A DNA stretch of 64,000 nucleotides from UPXZ01 sp018055865 (GCA_964292695.1 CAXYWB010000002.1:9734-73733), one strand, 5' to 3'; counted from the first letter of the stretch, positions 23,659 to 33,646 are shown. The notes: a model not told the origin generated them from the letters alone. Numbers and translations are program-made.

Positions 23659-25959
23659 ATGAAAACAGGAAAATTCGAAGTAACAGGCATGACTTGTTCT
23701 GCGTGTGTGGCGCATGTAGAAAAAAGCGTACGTAAACTTGAAGGCGTAGCTGATGTGACGGTCAATTTACTAACCAACAGTATGTCAGTGAATTACGACC
23801 ATAAAACACTTGCTCCTGATGAGATAATTGAATCGGTACAAAAGGCTGGGTACGACGCTTTTGAAAAAACAGAAACTGCCACAGGTGTCGTACAGCTGGT
23901 AAATCAAGCTGAAAATGAGCAAAAAGAGATGAAAGTTCGGGTTATATATTCCTTTATATTTCTTATTCCTTTGCTCTATATCTCCATGGGGCAAATGGTT
24001 GGCATACCATTGCCGGCTTTCTTAACCGGTGAAAAAAACGCCCTCATTTTTGCAGTTGCACAATTGCTGCTCACAGTTCCGGTTTACATAATTAACCGCA
24101 AATTTTTCACACACGGATTTAGGGCGTTGTTGAAACTCTCACCCAACATGGATTCACTTGTAGCCATAGGCTCATCGGCTGCGCTCTTGTATGGATTTTT
24201 TGCAATTTTCAGAATTTATTACGGGATTACTTACAATAATCCGGCTGTTATTCATCAGTATATTCACGACTTGTTTTTTGAATCTGGAGCTACCATCCTT
24301 ACTCTGATAACGCTTGGTAAATACTTAGAAGCCCGGTCGAAACGTCAGACATCTGATGCACTGACAAAACTCATCAATTCTGCTCCTCAAACAGCCAACG
24401 TCATTCGCGACAAAAAAGAAATTGAAATTCCTGTGAATGAAGTAAGGGTAAACGACATTGTAAGCATTCGTCCGGGAGAAAAAATTGCTGTTGATGGGAT
24501 TGTGGAAAACGGATTTAGCTCGGTTGACGAATCGGCACTCACGGGCGAAAGTATACCTGTTTTCAAGCAAAGCGGCGACAGCGTTATTTCAGCGAGTATA
24601 AATAAAACAGGATTTTTTACTTTCCGCGCTACTAAAGTGGGCCGAGATACTACTCTTTCGCAAATTATTCGGCTGCTGGAAGAAGCATCGGCTTCCAAAG
24701 CTCCCATTTCAAAACTTGCCGACCAAATCAGCCGGATTTTCGTACCGGTAGTCATCGGAATTGCCGTTCTGGCTACTATTACCTGGTTGCTTTTCGGCCA
24801 AACGTTTGAATTTGCTCTATCCATAGGAATTGCAGTACTGATTATATCCTGCCCCTGCGCACTTGGACTGGCTACTCCGGTTGCCATTATGGTCGGGATG
24901 GGCAAAGGAGCTGAATCAGGAGCACTCTTCAAATCGGCAGAAGCGCTGGAAATGGGCGGAAGAATCGACACGATTGTTTTTGATAAAACAGGAACCATTA
25001 CCGAGGGAAATCCTCAGGTAACTGACATCGAATCCATTCACTATTTGGACGAAAGAGAACTGTTGCGAATTTGCGCTTCACTCGAAAAATATTCTGAACA
25101 CCCTATTTCGGGAGCAATCATTAAAAAAGCAGAGGAAGAAAAGCTGGAACTGTATCCCGTCAATGAATTTACCGGAGTTCCCGGAAAAGGAATTTCAGGC
25201 AAAATTAAAGGTGAATTTTACAAAGTCGGCAACAAGGCATTTATATCCGAAAGTATTGACATTGAATATGTTGAAGATTTTTTATTCCAGCTTTTGCAAC
25301 AAGGAAAAACAGCCCTGTTCGTTGCCGACGATGAGAACATACTGGGTGTAATCGGAGTAGCCGACGTATTGAAACCTACAAGCCACGAAGCGGTTGACTT
25401 GCTGAAATTAATGAATATGTACACCATATTACTTACAGGCGATAATCAGCGTACTGCCTTTGCCATTCAGGATAAAATAGGTTTTGACAAAGTAATAGCA
25501 GAAGTACTACCGCAAGACAAAGATAAAATTATTCAGAATTTGATGGCCGAAGGACGAAAAGTAGCCATGGTGGGCGACGGCATAAACGATGCACCTGCAT
25601 TGGCACGTGCCGATTTGGGAATCGCTGTGGGAGCTGGCACTGATATTGCCATCGAATCGGCAGACGTGGTGCTGATGAAAAATGATTTGCTGGATGTGGT
25701 TACCGGTATTCGTTTAAGTAAATCAGTTATTCGAAATATCAAAGAAAACCTTTTTTGGGCGTTTTTTTATAACATTATCGGCATTCCTTTGGCTGCAGGA
25801 GTCTTCTACGCCGCATTAGGATGGAAACTCAGCCCCATGTTTGCAGCAGCAGCCATGAGTTTGAGTTCGGTTACCGTGGTGATGAATGCACTCAGGCTAC
25901 GAGGCTTTATCCCCACAAAGTCAAACCTGAAACTCCTGAAGACTGGAAATTCCAATTGA
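23659..25959 (+). CDS. copA: Copper-exporting P1B-type ATPase
   Basis: 766 residues with one N-terminal HMA metal-binding domain (GMTCSACVAHVEKSVRKL, Cys pair near 13 and 16). Membrane helices follow. P-type motifs in order: SALTGES in the actuator domain, the membrane metal site CPCALGLATP, the phosphorylated DKTGTITEG, SEHPISGAI with the HP of the nucleotide domain, and GDGINDAPAL. The late MSLSSVTVVMNALRL is typical of Cu(I) pumps. It exports copper to the periplasm. A separate HMA chaperone gene follows. The long structured leader suggests regulation at the RNA level; no CsoR or CueR gene is adjacent. Confidence 0.95.
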   Translation: MKTGKFEVTGMTCSACVAHVEKSVRKLEGVADVTVNLLTNSMSVNYDHKTLAPDEIIESVQKAGYDAFEKTETATGVVQLVNQAENEQKEMKVRVIYSFIFLIPLLYISMGQMVGIPLPAFLTGEKNALIFAVAQLLLTVPVYIINRKFFTHGFRALLKLSPNMDSLVAIGSSAALLYGFFAIFRIYYGITYNNPAVIHQYIHDLFFESGATILTLITLGKYLEARSKRQTSDALTKLINSAPQTANVIRDKKEIEIPVNEVRVNDIVSIRPGEKIAVDGIVENGFSSVDESALTGESIPVFKQSGDSVISASINKTGFFTFRATKVGRDTTLSQIIRLLEEASASKAPISKLADQISRIFVPVVIGIAVLATITWLLFGQTFEFALSIGIAVLIISCPCALGLATPVAIMVGMGKGAESGALFKSAEALEMGGRIDTIVFDKTGTITEGNPQVTDIESIHYLDERELLRICASLEKYSEHPISGAIIKKAEEEKLELYPVNEFTGVPGKGISGKIKGEFYKVGNKAFISESIDIEYVEDFLFQLLQQGKTALFVADDENILGVIGVADVLKPTSHEAVDLLKLMNMYTILLTGDNQRTAFAIQDKIGFDKVIAEVLPQDKDKIIQNLMAEGRKVAMVGDGINDAPALARADLGIAVGAGTDIAIESADVVLMKNDLLDVVTGIRLSKSVIRNIKENLFWAFFYNIIGIPLAAGVFYAALGWKLSPMFAAAAMSLSSVTVVMNALRLRGFIPTKSNLKLLKTGNSN

Positions 25960-26023
25960 TACAACAATCAACTGTTCAATTTTTTACAATTTACACACTA
26001 CAATAAACAAACTTTAAACAAAA

Positions 26024-26052
26024 CCTTTGAATCCCTTCATTAAAAAAGGGCA
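26024..26052 (-). repeat. Short imperfect palindrome, family copy 4 (reverse)
   Basis: The minus strand reads CTGCCCTTTTTTAATGAAGG then GATTCAAAGG, similar to the other copies. It lies 65 bases after the copA stop and 24 bases before copZ. Confidence 0.4.
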
Positions 26053-26076
26053 GTTTTCAAAATTATTATCATTATT

Positions 26077-26298
26077 ATGGAAAAAACAGCATTAATAAAA
26101 GGAATGAGTTGCTCACATTGCGCAACCCGGGTGGCAAAAGCACTGAATAAAATAGACGGTGTAGAAGCAACCGTAGATTTGGAAAGCAGAACAGCCAAAC
26201 TACATCTTTCGAAAAAAATCTCGGACGAAAAAATTAAAGCGGCGGTAGATGATGCCGGATATGAAGTAACAGATATTATTGGTGTACCTGAAAATTAA
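26077..26298 (+). CDS. copZ: Copper chaperone, HMA domain protein
   Basis: 73 residues, a single HMA domain of ferredoxin-like fold. The metal site is KGMSCSHCATRVAKAL with Cys near 12 and 15; the C-terminal strand is AAVDDAGYEVTDI. It should deliver Cu(I) to the ATPase encoded 117 bases upstream, and is cytoplasmic. It is co-oriented and probably co-transcribed with copA. Confidence 0.9.
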   Translation: MEKTALIKGMSCSHCATRVAKALNKIDGVEATVDLESRTAKLHLSKKISDEKIKAAVDDAGYEVTDIIGVPEN

Positions 26299-26513
26299 AC
26301 GAATAGATTATCCCCTTTCAGTTTGTAATTTCACACGTAAATAATTGGTTTTAACCCTTCATATAGAATTCATATATTAACAGAACACAACCATTTATTA
26401 AAGACCCATAATCATACCCGATTCATAAAAAACAAAAATAATTGCCTGAAAATTTGGCTTATACCTGTTTGTTTTTGTTATTTTGCACCCAATTTAAAAA
26501 ACCGAACATAATT

Positions 26514-28856
26514 ATGTCAAAAAATTTAGTCATTGTTGAGTCACCTGCCAAAGCCAAAACCATCGGGAAGTTTCTCGGAAACGAATTCGAAGTAATGTCG
26601 AGCATGGGACATATCCGCGACTTGTCAGATAAAGGATTGGGGATTGATTTTGAAAATAATTATGCTCCGCAATACGAAGTTTCGGCCGACAAGAAAAAAA
26701 TAGTAGCTGATCTTAAAAAGGCTGCCAAAAACACCGAAACTGTGTGGCTGGCATCCGATGAAGACCGCGAAGGAGAAGCCATTGCCTGGCATTTGTCCGA
26801 AGAATTAAAATTAAAAAAAGAAAACACCAAACGGATTGTTTTTCATGAAATTACAAAAGATGCCATCTTGCATGCCATTGCAAATCCGCGCGAATTAGAT
26901 ATCAATCTGGTGGATGCACAGCAAGCTCGCCGTGTATTGGATCGGATTGTGGGTTTTGAACTTTCACCGGTGCTTTGGCGCAAAGTTCGTCCGTCGCTTT
27001 CTGCCGGGCGCGTGCAATCGGTTGCAGTACGTCTGATAGTAGAGCGTGAAAGGGAAATCAACAATTTCAATGCGGAAGCGACCTACAAAGTTACAGCTAT
27101 TTTCTCATCCAAAGATGCCAACGGAGCTACCGTGGAACTCAAAGCCGAGCTGTCGCGCCGATTCAACACCAAAGAAGAAGCGCTCGCGTTTCTGGAAGTG
27201 TGCAAAAAAGCTCAGTTCAGTGTGGAGAGCATTGAGAAAAAACCACTTAAAAAGTCACCTGCGCCTCCCTTTACCACATCTACAATGCAGCAGGAAGCAT
27301 CACGGAAATTAGGATTCTCTGTATCGCAAACCATGATGGTAGCCCAGCGACTATACGAATCGGGAAAAATCACGTATATGCGTACCGATTCAGTCAACCT
27401 ATCTTCATTGGCCATTGGAACGGCCAAACAGGAAATAATAAGCATGGCCGGTGAAAAATACGTGAAAATCCGTAAGTTCAACACCAAATCAAAAGGTGCT
27501 CAGGAAGCTCACGAAGCCATTAGACCTACCTACATAAGCACACACAGTGTTGAAGGTACTGTACAGGAAAAACGGCTTTACGATCTTATTTGGAAACGTA
27601 CCATCGCTTCGCAAATGGCCGATGCCGAACTGGAAAAAACAAATATTTATATCAATATTTCGGGCAGCAACTACCAATTTATAGCTTCGGGCGAAGTAAT
27701 TGTTTTCGACGGTTTTTTAAAGGTCTATCTGGAATCCACCGATGATGAGCCGGATGCTGAGACAAGCGGAATTTTACCAACCATGAAAAAAGGTGAAATT
27801 CTTACTTCCAACGAAATTCTGGCTCAGCAGCGTTTCAGCCAGCGCCCGGCTCGATACACCGAAGCCAGCCTGGTGCGCAAACTCGAAGAACTCGGAATAG
27901 GCCGACCATCAACCTATGCACCTACCATTTCTACCATTCAAAACCGAAAATACGTAGAAAAAGGGGATCGAACGGCCATAAAAAGAGAATTCAACGAACT
28001 AAAATTAAAGGATGGGAAAATTTCAGATAAAATAAAAACCGAAAATACCGGAGCTGAGAAATCAAAACTTTTTCCTACGGATATTGGTCTGGTAGTCAAC
28101 GACTTTCTGTATGAATACTTTCCGGATATCATGGACTATAATTTTACGGCCCTTGTAGAAAAAGAATTTGACCACATAGCCGAAGGAAAAGTAAAATGGA
28201 CAAAATCCATTGATAATTTTTACAAAAAATTTCATCCGGTAGTGGAAAGCACCCTTAAAAACTCCGAACGTCAGGTTGGAGAGCGCGTTTTGGGCATCGA
28301 TCCCAAATCCGGGAGACAAATAGCCGTTAAAATAGGCAAATTTGGCCCTATTGCTCAAATAGGAAAGTCTGAAGAAGAAGAAAAGCCGGTTTTCGCGTCA
28401 CTTCAAAAGTCTCAGTCTATTGAAAGTATTACACTGGAAGATGCTCTGGAATTGTTCAAACTTCCCCGTGAAATTGGTGAATTTGAAGACAAAGAAATGA
28501 TAGCTGCCGTGGGCAGATTCGGTCCATATATCCGTCACGACAGCAAGTTCTATTCATTGCCCAAGACAGATGATCCGCTTGAAATTTCGTCTGAAAGAGC
28601 CATTGAAATTATTGAGGCAAAGCGAGAAGCCGATAAAAACAAAGTCATCGGTGTATTTGGCGAAAAGGGCGAAATACAGGTTTTGAACGGAAGGTTCGGC
28701 CCGTACATAGCTTTCGAAAAAAACAATTATAAAATTCCGAAAAAGACCGACGCCGCATCTTTGACCGAAGATCAATGTCGCGAAATCATTGCTTCGCAGG
28801 CCGATACGGTTGGAAAAAAGAAAAAGCCATTTGGCAGAGGCAGAAAGAAAGCCTAG
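26514..28856 (+). CDS. topA: DNA topoisomerase I
   Basis: 780 residues from ATG 26514; the frame extends further upstream, but the family N-terminus is KNLVIVESPAKAKTIGKFLG. The Toprim domain has the acidic triad in SDEDREGEAIAWHL near 82-95, and the active-site Tyr is in ITYMRTDSVNLS near 286. Instead of zinc fingers the C-terminal part carries repeats with GKFGPI, GRFGPYI and GRFGPYI, followed by a Lys/Arg-rich tail (KKKKPFGRGRKKA). It relaxes negative supercoils. The next gene follows after about 60 bases. Confidence 0.96.
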   Translation: MSKNLVIVESPAKAKTIGKFLGNEFEVMSSMGHIRDLSDKGLGIDFENNYAPQYEVSADKKKIVADLKKAAKNTETVWLASDEDREGEAIAWHLSEELKLKKENTKRIVFHEITKDAILHAIANPRELDINLVDAQQARRVLDRIVGFELSPVLWRKVRPSLSAGRVQSVAVRLIVEREREINNFNAEATYKVTAIFSSKDANGATVELKAELSRRFNTKEEALAFLEVCKKAQFSVESIEKKPLKKSPAPPFTTSTMQQEASRKLGFSVSQTMMVAQRLYESGKITYMRTDSVNLSSLAIGTAKQEIISMAGEKYVKIRKFNTKSKGAQEAHEAIRPTYISTHSVEGTVQEKRLYDLIWKRTIASQMADAELEKTNIYINISGSNYQFIASGEVIVFDGFLKVYLESTDDEPDAETSGILPTMKKGEILTSNEILAQQRFSQRPARYTEASLVRKLEELGIGRPSTYAPTISTIQNRKYVEKGDRTAIKREFNELKLKDGKISDKIKTENTGAEKSKLFPTDIGLVVNDFLYEYFPDIMDYNFTALVEKEFDHIAEGKVKWTKSIDNFYKKFHPVVESTLKNSERQVGERVLGIDPKSGRQIAVKIGKFGPIAQIGKSEEEEKPVFASLQKSQSIESITLEDALELFKLPREIGEFEDKEMIAAVGRFGPYIRHDSKFYSLPKTDDPLEISSERAIEIIEAKREADKNKVIGVFGEKGEIQVLNGRFGPYIAFEKNNYKIPKKTDAASLTEDQCREIIASQADTVGKKKKPFGRGRKKA

Positions 28857-28917
28857 GAACGGAGTCTATTGCCCGGCCTATGCCTGTATTGGTTTAATTA
28901 ATTATAAGTCCATAAAA

Positions 28918-29958
28918 ATGAAACGTTTACTGTTTTTTGTCGCTTTGCTTCCTGTGTTGGTTTCAGGGCAAACCATAACCGAAGGGAAATCCACACTGAT
29001 TTATTCGCTTCCGAAAACCGAATTTGTGATTAATGCCACTGTAGAACTTGTTACCGAAAATCCGGGAAAATTTTATCAGTATTCCGACCGATTTCTGGCC
29101 ACTTCGGAAGTAATCACTGCCGAAAAAAAATACTACCGGATGAAAACAATCACGATGGAAACACGTACTGTAAGTGATTCAGAAAGGACTTTTACAATTA
29201 TTCCCTCTAAAAAATCGCTCGCAAACCAGATTTCGGTTAATGACGAGGGCATTTTATGTGGCATCAATGTAGCGCCCTCCAAAGCAATCAAAGAAATTCG
29301 AACCGAAAGAATCGAGAAAAAAGAAAATTTCTCCAATTCGAAACTGCTGCCGCTGAGCGAAGAATATATGCTGGCCGGTTCGGTGGCAAAAATGGCCGAA
29401 GGAGCCGCTAAACAGATTTACCGAATTCGGGAAAACAGGGTGGATTTACTCTCCGGCGACGTTGACAACATGCCAACTGACGGTGCTTCGCTCAAAACCA
29501 TGATAGCCGAGATGGATGTGCAGGAAAAAGAGCTGACTAAACTTTTCACAGGAATTACGACGGTGGAAACTCTGACTCAAACCATTGTTTACACACCCAA
29601 AACGATCGAGAAGGATGAAGTAGTCTTCCGTTTTTCTTCCCACAGGGGAGTTGTTGCGTCCGACGATCTTAGCGGAGCTCCTTACTACCTGAATATCAAT
29701 TTTGAGCCAATAAAAACGGTGACTAATGAGTCCAAAAAACCCAAAAAACCGCTTATTGAAGTCTTTACGATACTACCGGTAACGGCTCAGGTGAGACTGG
29801 ACGATGGAAATGAAACCCTATACGAGCAACAGGTCACGTTACCACAATTTGGCATTTTACTACCCATTCCACTGGAAACGATGGATAAATACAGCAAAGC
29901 GTATGTAAGTCCGGAAAACGGCAGACTGCTTTCTATCGAACAACTGCCTAAGAAATAG
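28918..29958 (+). CDS. DUF4831 family secreted protein
   Basis: The ATG at 28918 gives a signal peptide (MKRLLFFVALLPVLVSGQ), so the longer frame starting inside topA is rejected. The mature part, about 330 residues, matches the Bacteroidetes DUF4831 family: GKSTLIYSLPKTEFVINATV near 23-42, YQYSDRFL near 53 and a late PVTAQVRLDDGNETLYEQQV. It is probably periplasmic or outer-membrane associated. The function is unknown. It ends right at an inverted-repeat element. Confidence 0.85.
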   Translation: MKRLLFFVALLPVLVSGQTITEGKSTLIYSLPKTEFVINATVELVTENPGKFYQYSDRFLATSEVITAEKKYYRMKTITMETRTVSDSERTFTIIPSKKSLANQISVNDEGILCGINVAPSKAIKEIRTERIEKKENFSNSKLLPLSEEYMLAGSVAKMAEGAAKQIYRIRENRVDLLSGDVDNMPTDGASLKTMIAEMDVQEKELTKLFTGITTVETLTQTIVYTPKTIEKDEVVFRFSSHRGVVASDDLSGAPYYLNINFEPIKTVTNESKKPKKPLIEVFTILPVTAQVRLDDGNETLYEQQVTLPQFGILLPIPLETMDKYSKAYVSPENGRLLSIEQLPKK

Positions 29959-29960
29959 TA

Positions 29961-30070
29961 AGTTACTTCGTATTATTAGTTTTACTTTATTAGTTTCACG
30001 TTATTTACTATTCGTTTTTTGTCTTACGTCGTTATTCGTTTTTTATACTACTAACAAACACGAAGTAACT
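29961..30070. mobile_element. 110-bp inverted-repeat (MITE-like) element between convergent genes
   Basis: The ends are AGTTACTTCGTATTATTAGT and, on the other strand, AGTTACTTCGTGTTTGTTAG: 11 perfect bases then a near match. Inside, TATTCGTTTTTT occurs twice (30009-30020, 30033-30044). The right end overlaps the stop codon of the kinase gene. No transposase or clear target duplication is seen; it may instead serve as a two-way transcription end. Confidence 0.45.
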
Positions 30071-30959
30071 AAAACCGCTTTTTCACCAATACATTCAGCC
30101 CCTCTGGCACTATTTTGATATGAATTTCAGTTCCTTCGTCGTGCGGATCGCCATCGAGGTGAAAAGGTCCGGGTTTTTCGCGGTAAAGCGTAATTTCATC
30201 CGTCCGCAACGTCGAAACCAATAGATCTTTTTCAATTGTTTTGGTGAAAAGCTGAAATGCCAACGTAGGAATTGCAATTACAGGCACCATACTTATCACC
30301 GAAATATCCAGCAATCCGTCCTGAACGCTGGCATTAGGAGCAATGTAGGCATTATAACCCCACTGCGATGCATTAGCAAATGTAATCACAAAAGCTTCTC
30401 CATCCAGGTCAATTCCCTTACCCGTCATCCGGTAATGCTGAGGCTCATAATTGAGGTATCCTTTTACCATTTTCTCCAGATAACCCATCATACCCCGTGT
30501 TGTACCTCTTGAAAACAGCTCGCTCACATACGCATCAAAACCGGTACCACACGTACAGAAAAAAGGTTTTTCGTCGTTCACCAAGCCGTAATCCATCCTT
30601 ATGACTTCAGAAAAATTGAGCTGTTCTATTGCTTTAGCCATGTTCGACGGTATTTTCAGATGCCTGGCCAGGCCGTTGCCGGAACCTGTAGAAATGACTC
30701 CCAAAGCCGTTGGAGTATTTACCAGCGCTTTTGCCACTTCATTCACCGTTCCGTCGCCTCCTACTGCCACTACTACATCCAGCCCTTCTGCCGCAAAACT
30801 TGAAGCCAGTTCGGTTCCGTGACCTTTGTAAGCGGTGTATATTATCCTGCAGTCTGCAAATTGCTCTTTATCAATAATCTGCTGGATGGACTCTGATATG
30901 TTCGCTTTGGATGAAGTACCCGAAACCGGATTAATAATAAATGCAATATTTTTTTTCAT
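30069..30959 (-). CDS. Diacylglycerol kinase-like lipid kinase
   Basis: 296 residues of the DAGK catalytic family (YegS/BmrU-like). Motifs: FIINPVSGTSS near 7-17, the nucleotide loop VVAVGGDGTVNEVAKAL near 61-77, and GVISTGSGNGLARHL near 87-101. The C-terminal beta domain contains PFHLDGDPHDEG with the GDG-like substrate loop. It phosphorylates diacylglycerol or a related lipid at the inner membrane with ATP. It is divergent from rnr. Confidence 0.92.
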   Translation of the reverse strand: MKKNIAFIINPVSGTSSKANISESIQQIIDKEQFADCRIIYTAYKGHGTELASSFAAEGLDVVVAVGGDGTVNEVAKALVNTPTALGVISTGSGNGLARHLKIPSNMAKAIEQLNFSEVIRMDYGLVNDEKPFFCTCGTGFDAYVSELFSRGTTRGMMGYLEKMVKGYLNYEPQHYRMTGKGIDLDGEAFVITFANASQWGYNAYIAPNASVQDGLLDISVISMVPVIAIPTLAFQLFTKTIEKDLLVSTLRTDEITLYREKPGPFHLDGDPHDEGTEIHIKIVPEGLNVLVKKRF

Positions 30960-31035
30960 ACAAGAGAAAAGTATATAATGCGAATGTACCGAATTTATTT
31001 AAAAAATTAAAGTTAAATTTTACACTGTTGAAACA

Positions 31036-31064
31036 TTGAAAGCATACGGTTTGTTGTATATTTG
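31036..31064 (+). promoter_or_regulatory. Promoter of rnr
   Basis: TTG (31036-31038), 18-base spacer, TATATTTG (31057-31064). The in-frame TTG at 31062 lies inside the -7 box, so translation must start later, at ATG 31086. Confidence 0.65.
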
Positions 31065-31085
31065 ACGATATTTATAATTCATCCT

Positions 31086-33224
31086 ATGAGAAAAAGAAGA
31101 AAAGAACAAGGAAGCACCCGTTTACGTAAAAATGACCTGCTGAAAAGCATTACTACCATTTTCACCGAAAATCCGCAAAAAACCTACAACTACAAACAAA
31201 TTTCCAATCTGCTGGAAATTGAATCCGATACACAACGGACCTTTATCAACGAACTGATCTACCAGTTGCGCGATGAAGATATACTGACTGAAATTTCGCG
31301 CGGAAAATTCAAACTGAACTCCCGTGGAGGCTACATTACCGGCAAATTTGACCGTCAGGGAGTAAAATCATACCTGATTCCGGACGACGGCGGCGAACAG
31401 ATATTCATCCCTGAACGTAAAATAGGCACCGCCATGCTCAACGATAAAGTGAAAGTATTCATGTACGCACACCGCAAGGGCAAAGAGCCTGAAGGTGAAG
31501 TGGTTGAAATTCTCCGGCGTGCGCAGGATACGTTTGTCGGCATACTCGAAGTTTCGGATAACTTTGCATTTCTAAATGTGCAAAGCAAAGTGCTCAATAG
31601 CGATATCCTGATTCCAAAAGCAAAACTGAAAGGCGGAAAAACCGGACAAAAAGCCCTTGTAAGAATCATTGAATGGAAACATACGATGAAAAGCCCTGTG
31701 GGTGAAGTTATTGATGTACTGGGAGACAAAGGTGACAACGATGCGGAAATGCACGCCATCTTAGCCGAATATGGTTTGCCTTACAAATATCCTGAAAATG
31801 TGGAAGCTGCAGCTGAAAAAATAGAGGCCGGAATCACCCCGCAAGAAATTTCGAAACGACGTGATATGCGCTCTGTAACCACATTCACCATCGACCCGCG
31901 CGATGCAAAAGACTTTGATGATGCACTTTCAATCCGGAAACTCGACAATGGACTTTGGGAAGTGGGTGTACACATAGCCGACGTAACACATTACGTTCGT
32001 CCCGGTACGATTATCGACAAAGAAGGGCAGGAACGTGCCACTTCGGTTTATCTGGTTGATCGCACAGTACCCATGCTTCCGGAGTATCTCTCCAATGGCA
32101 TCTGCTCTCTTCGTCCCGATGAAGACAAACTGACTTATTCGGTCATTTTCCAACTGAACGAGCGGGCCGAAATAAAATCGTATGAAATAGCCAAAACTGT
32201 AACACGAAGCAATCGCCGCTTCACGTACGAAGAAGCTCAATCGGTGATTGAAACCGGCGAAGGAGATTACAAAGAGGAAATACTGACACTGAATGAACTG
32301 GCCAAAAAATTACGTGAAAAACGTTTCCAATCAGGTGCCATTGCTTTTGATCGTGAAGAAGTTCGTTTTGAAATAGATGAAAAAGGGAAACCCCTGAGTG
32401 TGTATTTCAAGGTTCAGAAAGACTCCAATAAATTAATTGAGGAATTCATGTTGCTGGCCAACAAAACGGTAGCAACTCACATTGGGAAACCGGGTAAAGG
32501 TCAGAAAGTCCGAACATTTGTATACAGAATTCACGACACACCCAATCCTGAAAAACTGGAAAATTTTTCCGCTTTTATCAAAAAATTCGGCTATAATCTG
32601 AAATCGACCGGAAAAAAAACGCAAATATCCTCGGCTATCAATTCGCTACTTGACGAAGTTTCGGGTAAAAAAGAGCAAAATCTGATTGAAACACTGGCTG
32701 TACGTTCCATGGCAAAAGCCATCTATTCCACACAAAATATAGGTCATTACGGGCTTGCGTTTGATTATTACTCGCATTTCACTTCACCCATACGCCGATA
32801 TCCGGATATAATGGCCCACCGGCTACTGGAACAGTATGACAAAGGTGGCAAAAGTGCAAACGAAAAGGAAACCGAAGAATTGTGCGAGCACTGCTCCAAC
32901 CGCGAACAGCTTGCTGCTAACGCCGAACGTGCTTCCATCAAATACAAACAGGTGGAGTTTATGGCTGAGCGGGTCGGGCAAACCTTCGATGGAGTCATTT
33001 CAGGCATTACCGAATGGGGTATTTATGTAGAACTAATCGAAAATAAGTGCGAAGGAATGATTCCTATCCGTGATCTGGATGACGATTATTATGTAATGGA
33101 CGAAAAAAATTACTGCCTGATAGGACGACGCTTCCACAAAAAATATCAACTGGGCGACGAACTTACAGTAAAAGTAGCAAAAGCAAATCTGGACAAGAAA
33201 CAGTTGGATTTCGTGCTGGCGTAA
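31086..33224 (+). CDS. rnr: Ribonuclease R
   Basis: 712 residues from ATG 31086. A basic N-terminus (MRKRRKEQGSTRLRK) precedes a winged-helix segment (about 15-75), two cold-shock-like domains, the RNB catalytic domain and a C-terminal S1 domain. RNB motifs are visible: TFTIDPRDAKDFDDALS near 260-276 with the metal-binding Asp cluster, GVHIADVTHYV near 287, and YSHFTSPIRRYPDIMAHRLL near 559. The S1 domain ends the protein (GQTFDGVISGITEWGIYVEL). It degrades structured RNA 3' to 5'. A palindromic repeat follows its stop. Confidence 0.95.
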   Translation: MRKRRKEQGSTRLRKNDLLKSITTIFTENPQKTYNYKQISNLLEIESDTQRTFINELIYQLRDEDILTEISRGKFKLNSRGGYITGKFDRQGVKSYLIPDDGGEQIFIPERKIGTAMLNDKVKVFMYAHRKGKEPEGEVVEILRRAQDTFVGILEVSDNFAFLNVQSKVLNSDILIPKAKLKGGKTGQKALVRIIEWKHTMKSPVGEVIDVLGDKGDNDAEMHAILAEYGLPYKYPENVEAAAEKIEAGITPQEISKRRDMRSVTTFTIDPRDAKDFDDALSIRKLDNGLWEVGVHIADVTHYVRPGTIIDKEGQERATSVYLVDRTVPMLPEYLSNGICSLRPDEDKLTYSVIFQLNERAEIKSYEIAKTVTRSNRRFTYEEAQSVIETGEGDYKEEILTLNELAKKLREKRFQSGAIAFDREEVRFEIDEKGKPLSVYFKVQKDSNKLIEEFMLLANKTVATHIGKPGKGQKVRTFVYRIHDTPNPEKLENFSAFIKKFGYNLKSTGKKTQISSAINSLLDEVSGKKEQNLIETLAVRSMAKAIYSTQNIGHYGLAFDYYSHFTSPIRRYPDIMAHRLLEQYDKGGKSANEKETEELCEHCSNREQLAANAERASIKYKQVEFMAERVGQTFDGVISGITEWGIYVELIENKCEGMIPIRDLDDDYYVMDEKNYCLIGRRFHKKYQLGDELTVKVAKANLDKKQLDFVLA

Positions 33225-33231
33225 AGAAAAA

Positions 33232-33258
33232 GGAAGCCCCCCAAATCCCATTAAGGAA
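33232..33258 (-). repeat. Short imperfect palindrome, family copy 5 (reverse)
   Basis: Minus strand TTCCTTAATGGGATTTGGGG then GGCTTCC, starting seven bases after the rnr stop. Same family as 8626, 19939 and 46555. Confidence 0.55.
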
Positions 33259-33312
33259 TACTTCACGTAGTTGCAGATTGGTTTTATTTAGAAAAATATT
33301 TCGTATAAATTA

Positions 33313-33343
33313 TTTGAGAAATCAAAATATTGCCTTATCTTTG
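33313..33343 (+). promoter_or_regulatory. Promoter of tRNA-Arg(ACG)
   Basis: TTTG (33313-33316), 19-base spacer, TATCTTTG (33336-33343). Gives a precursor leader of about 16 bases. Confidence 0.75.
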
Positions 33344-33366
33344 CAGTCCGAAATAAGCCGGAAACC

Positions 33367-33443
33367 GGCCCCGTGGCTCAACTGAATAGAGTATCTGACT
33401 ACGGATCAGAAGGTTACAGGTTTGAATCCTGTCGGGGTCACCA
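33367..33443 (+). tRNA. tRNA-Arg, anticodon ACG
   Basis: The cloverleaf is complete: acceptor GGCCCCG with CGGGGTC, D stem GCTC/GAGT, anticodon stem TCTGA/TCAGA around loop CTACGGA (anticodon ACG at 33401-33403), T stem ACAGG/CCTGT with loop TTTGAAT. The discriminator is A and the CCA tail is encoded (33441-33443). The A34 is expected to be edited to inosine by TadA. A strong terminator follows directly. Confidence 0.96.
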
Positions 33444-33450
33444 GAAAAAA

Positions 33451-33486
33451 AACCTAAACAGCTAAATAACAGCTGTTTAGGTTTTT
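33451..33486 (+). terminator. Terminator of the tRNA-Arg(ACG) transcript
   Basis: AACCTAAACAGCT (33451-33463) and AGCTGTTTAGGTT (33471-33483) form a perfect 13-bp stem with a seven-base loop, then T residues. Confidence 0.92.
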
Positions 33487-33646
33487 GCTTTTTAGTATTT
33501 ACATAAATTTTACACACATTTCTTTACAGTAATTCGGAGTCGCATTCTGTGAAAATGATCCAAAAAGATTAATCCAATATTGATTGAACTGAAATAATAG
33601 TATCATATTACACTTCAAAATGACATGTTTTTCATTGTATAATGTC

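Noticed and set aside
24387..24998. 203-codon minus-strand ORF
   Set aside because: Antisense shadow of the copper ATPase gene; low-complexity Ser/Ile composition.
33335..33517. Minus-strand 60-codon ORF containing DPDRIQTCNLLIRSQ
   Set aside because: It is the antisense of tRNA-Arg and its terminator; this peptide is a well-known false annotation from tRNA genes.
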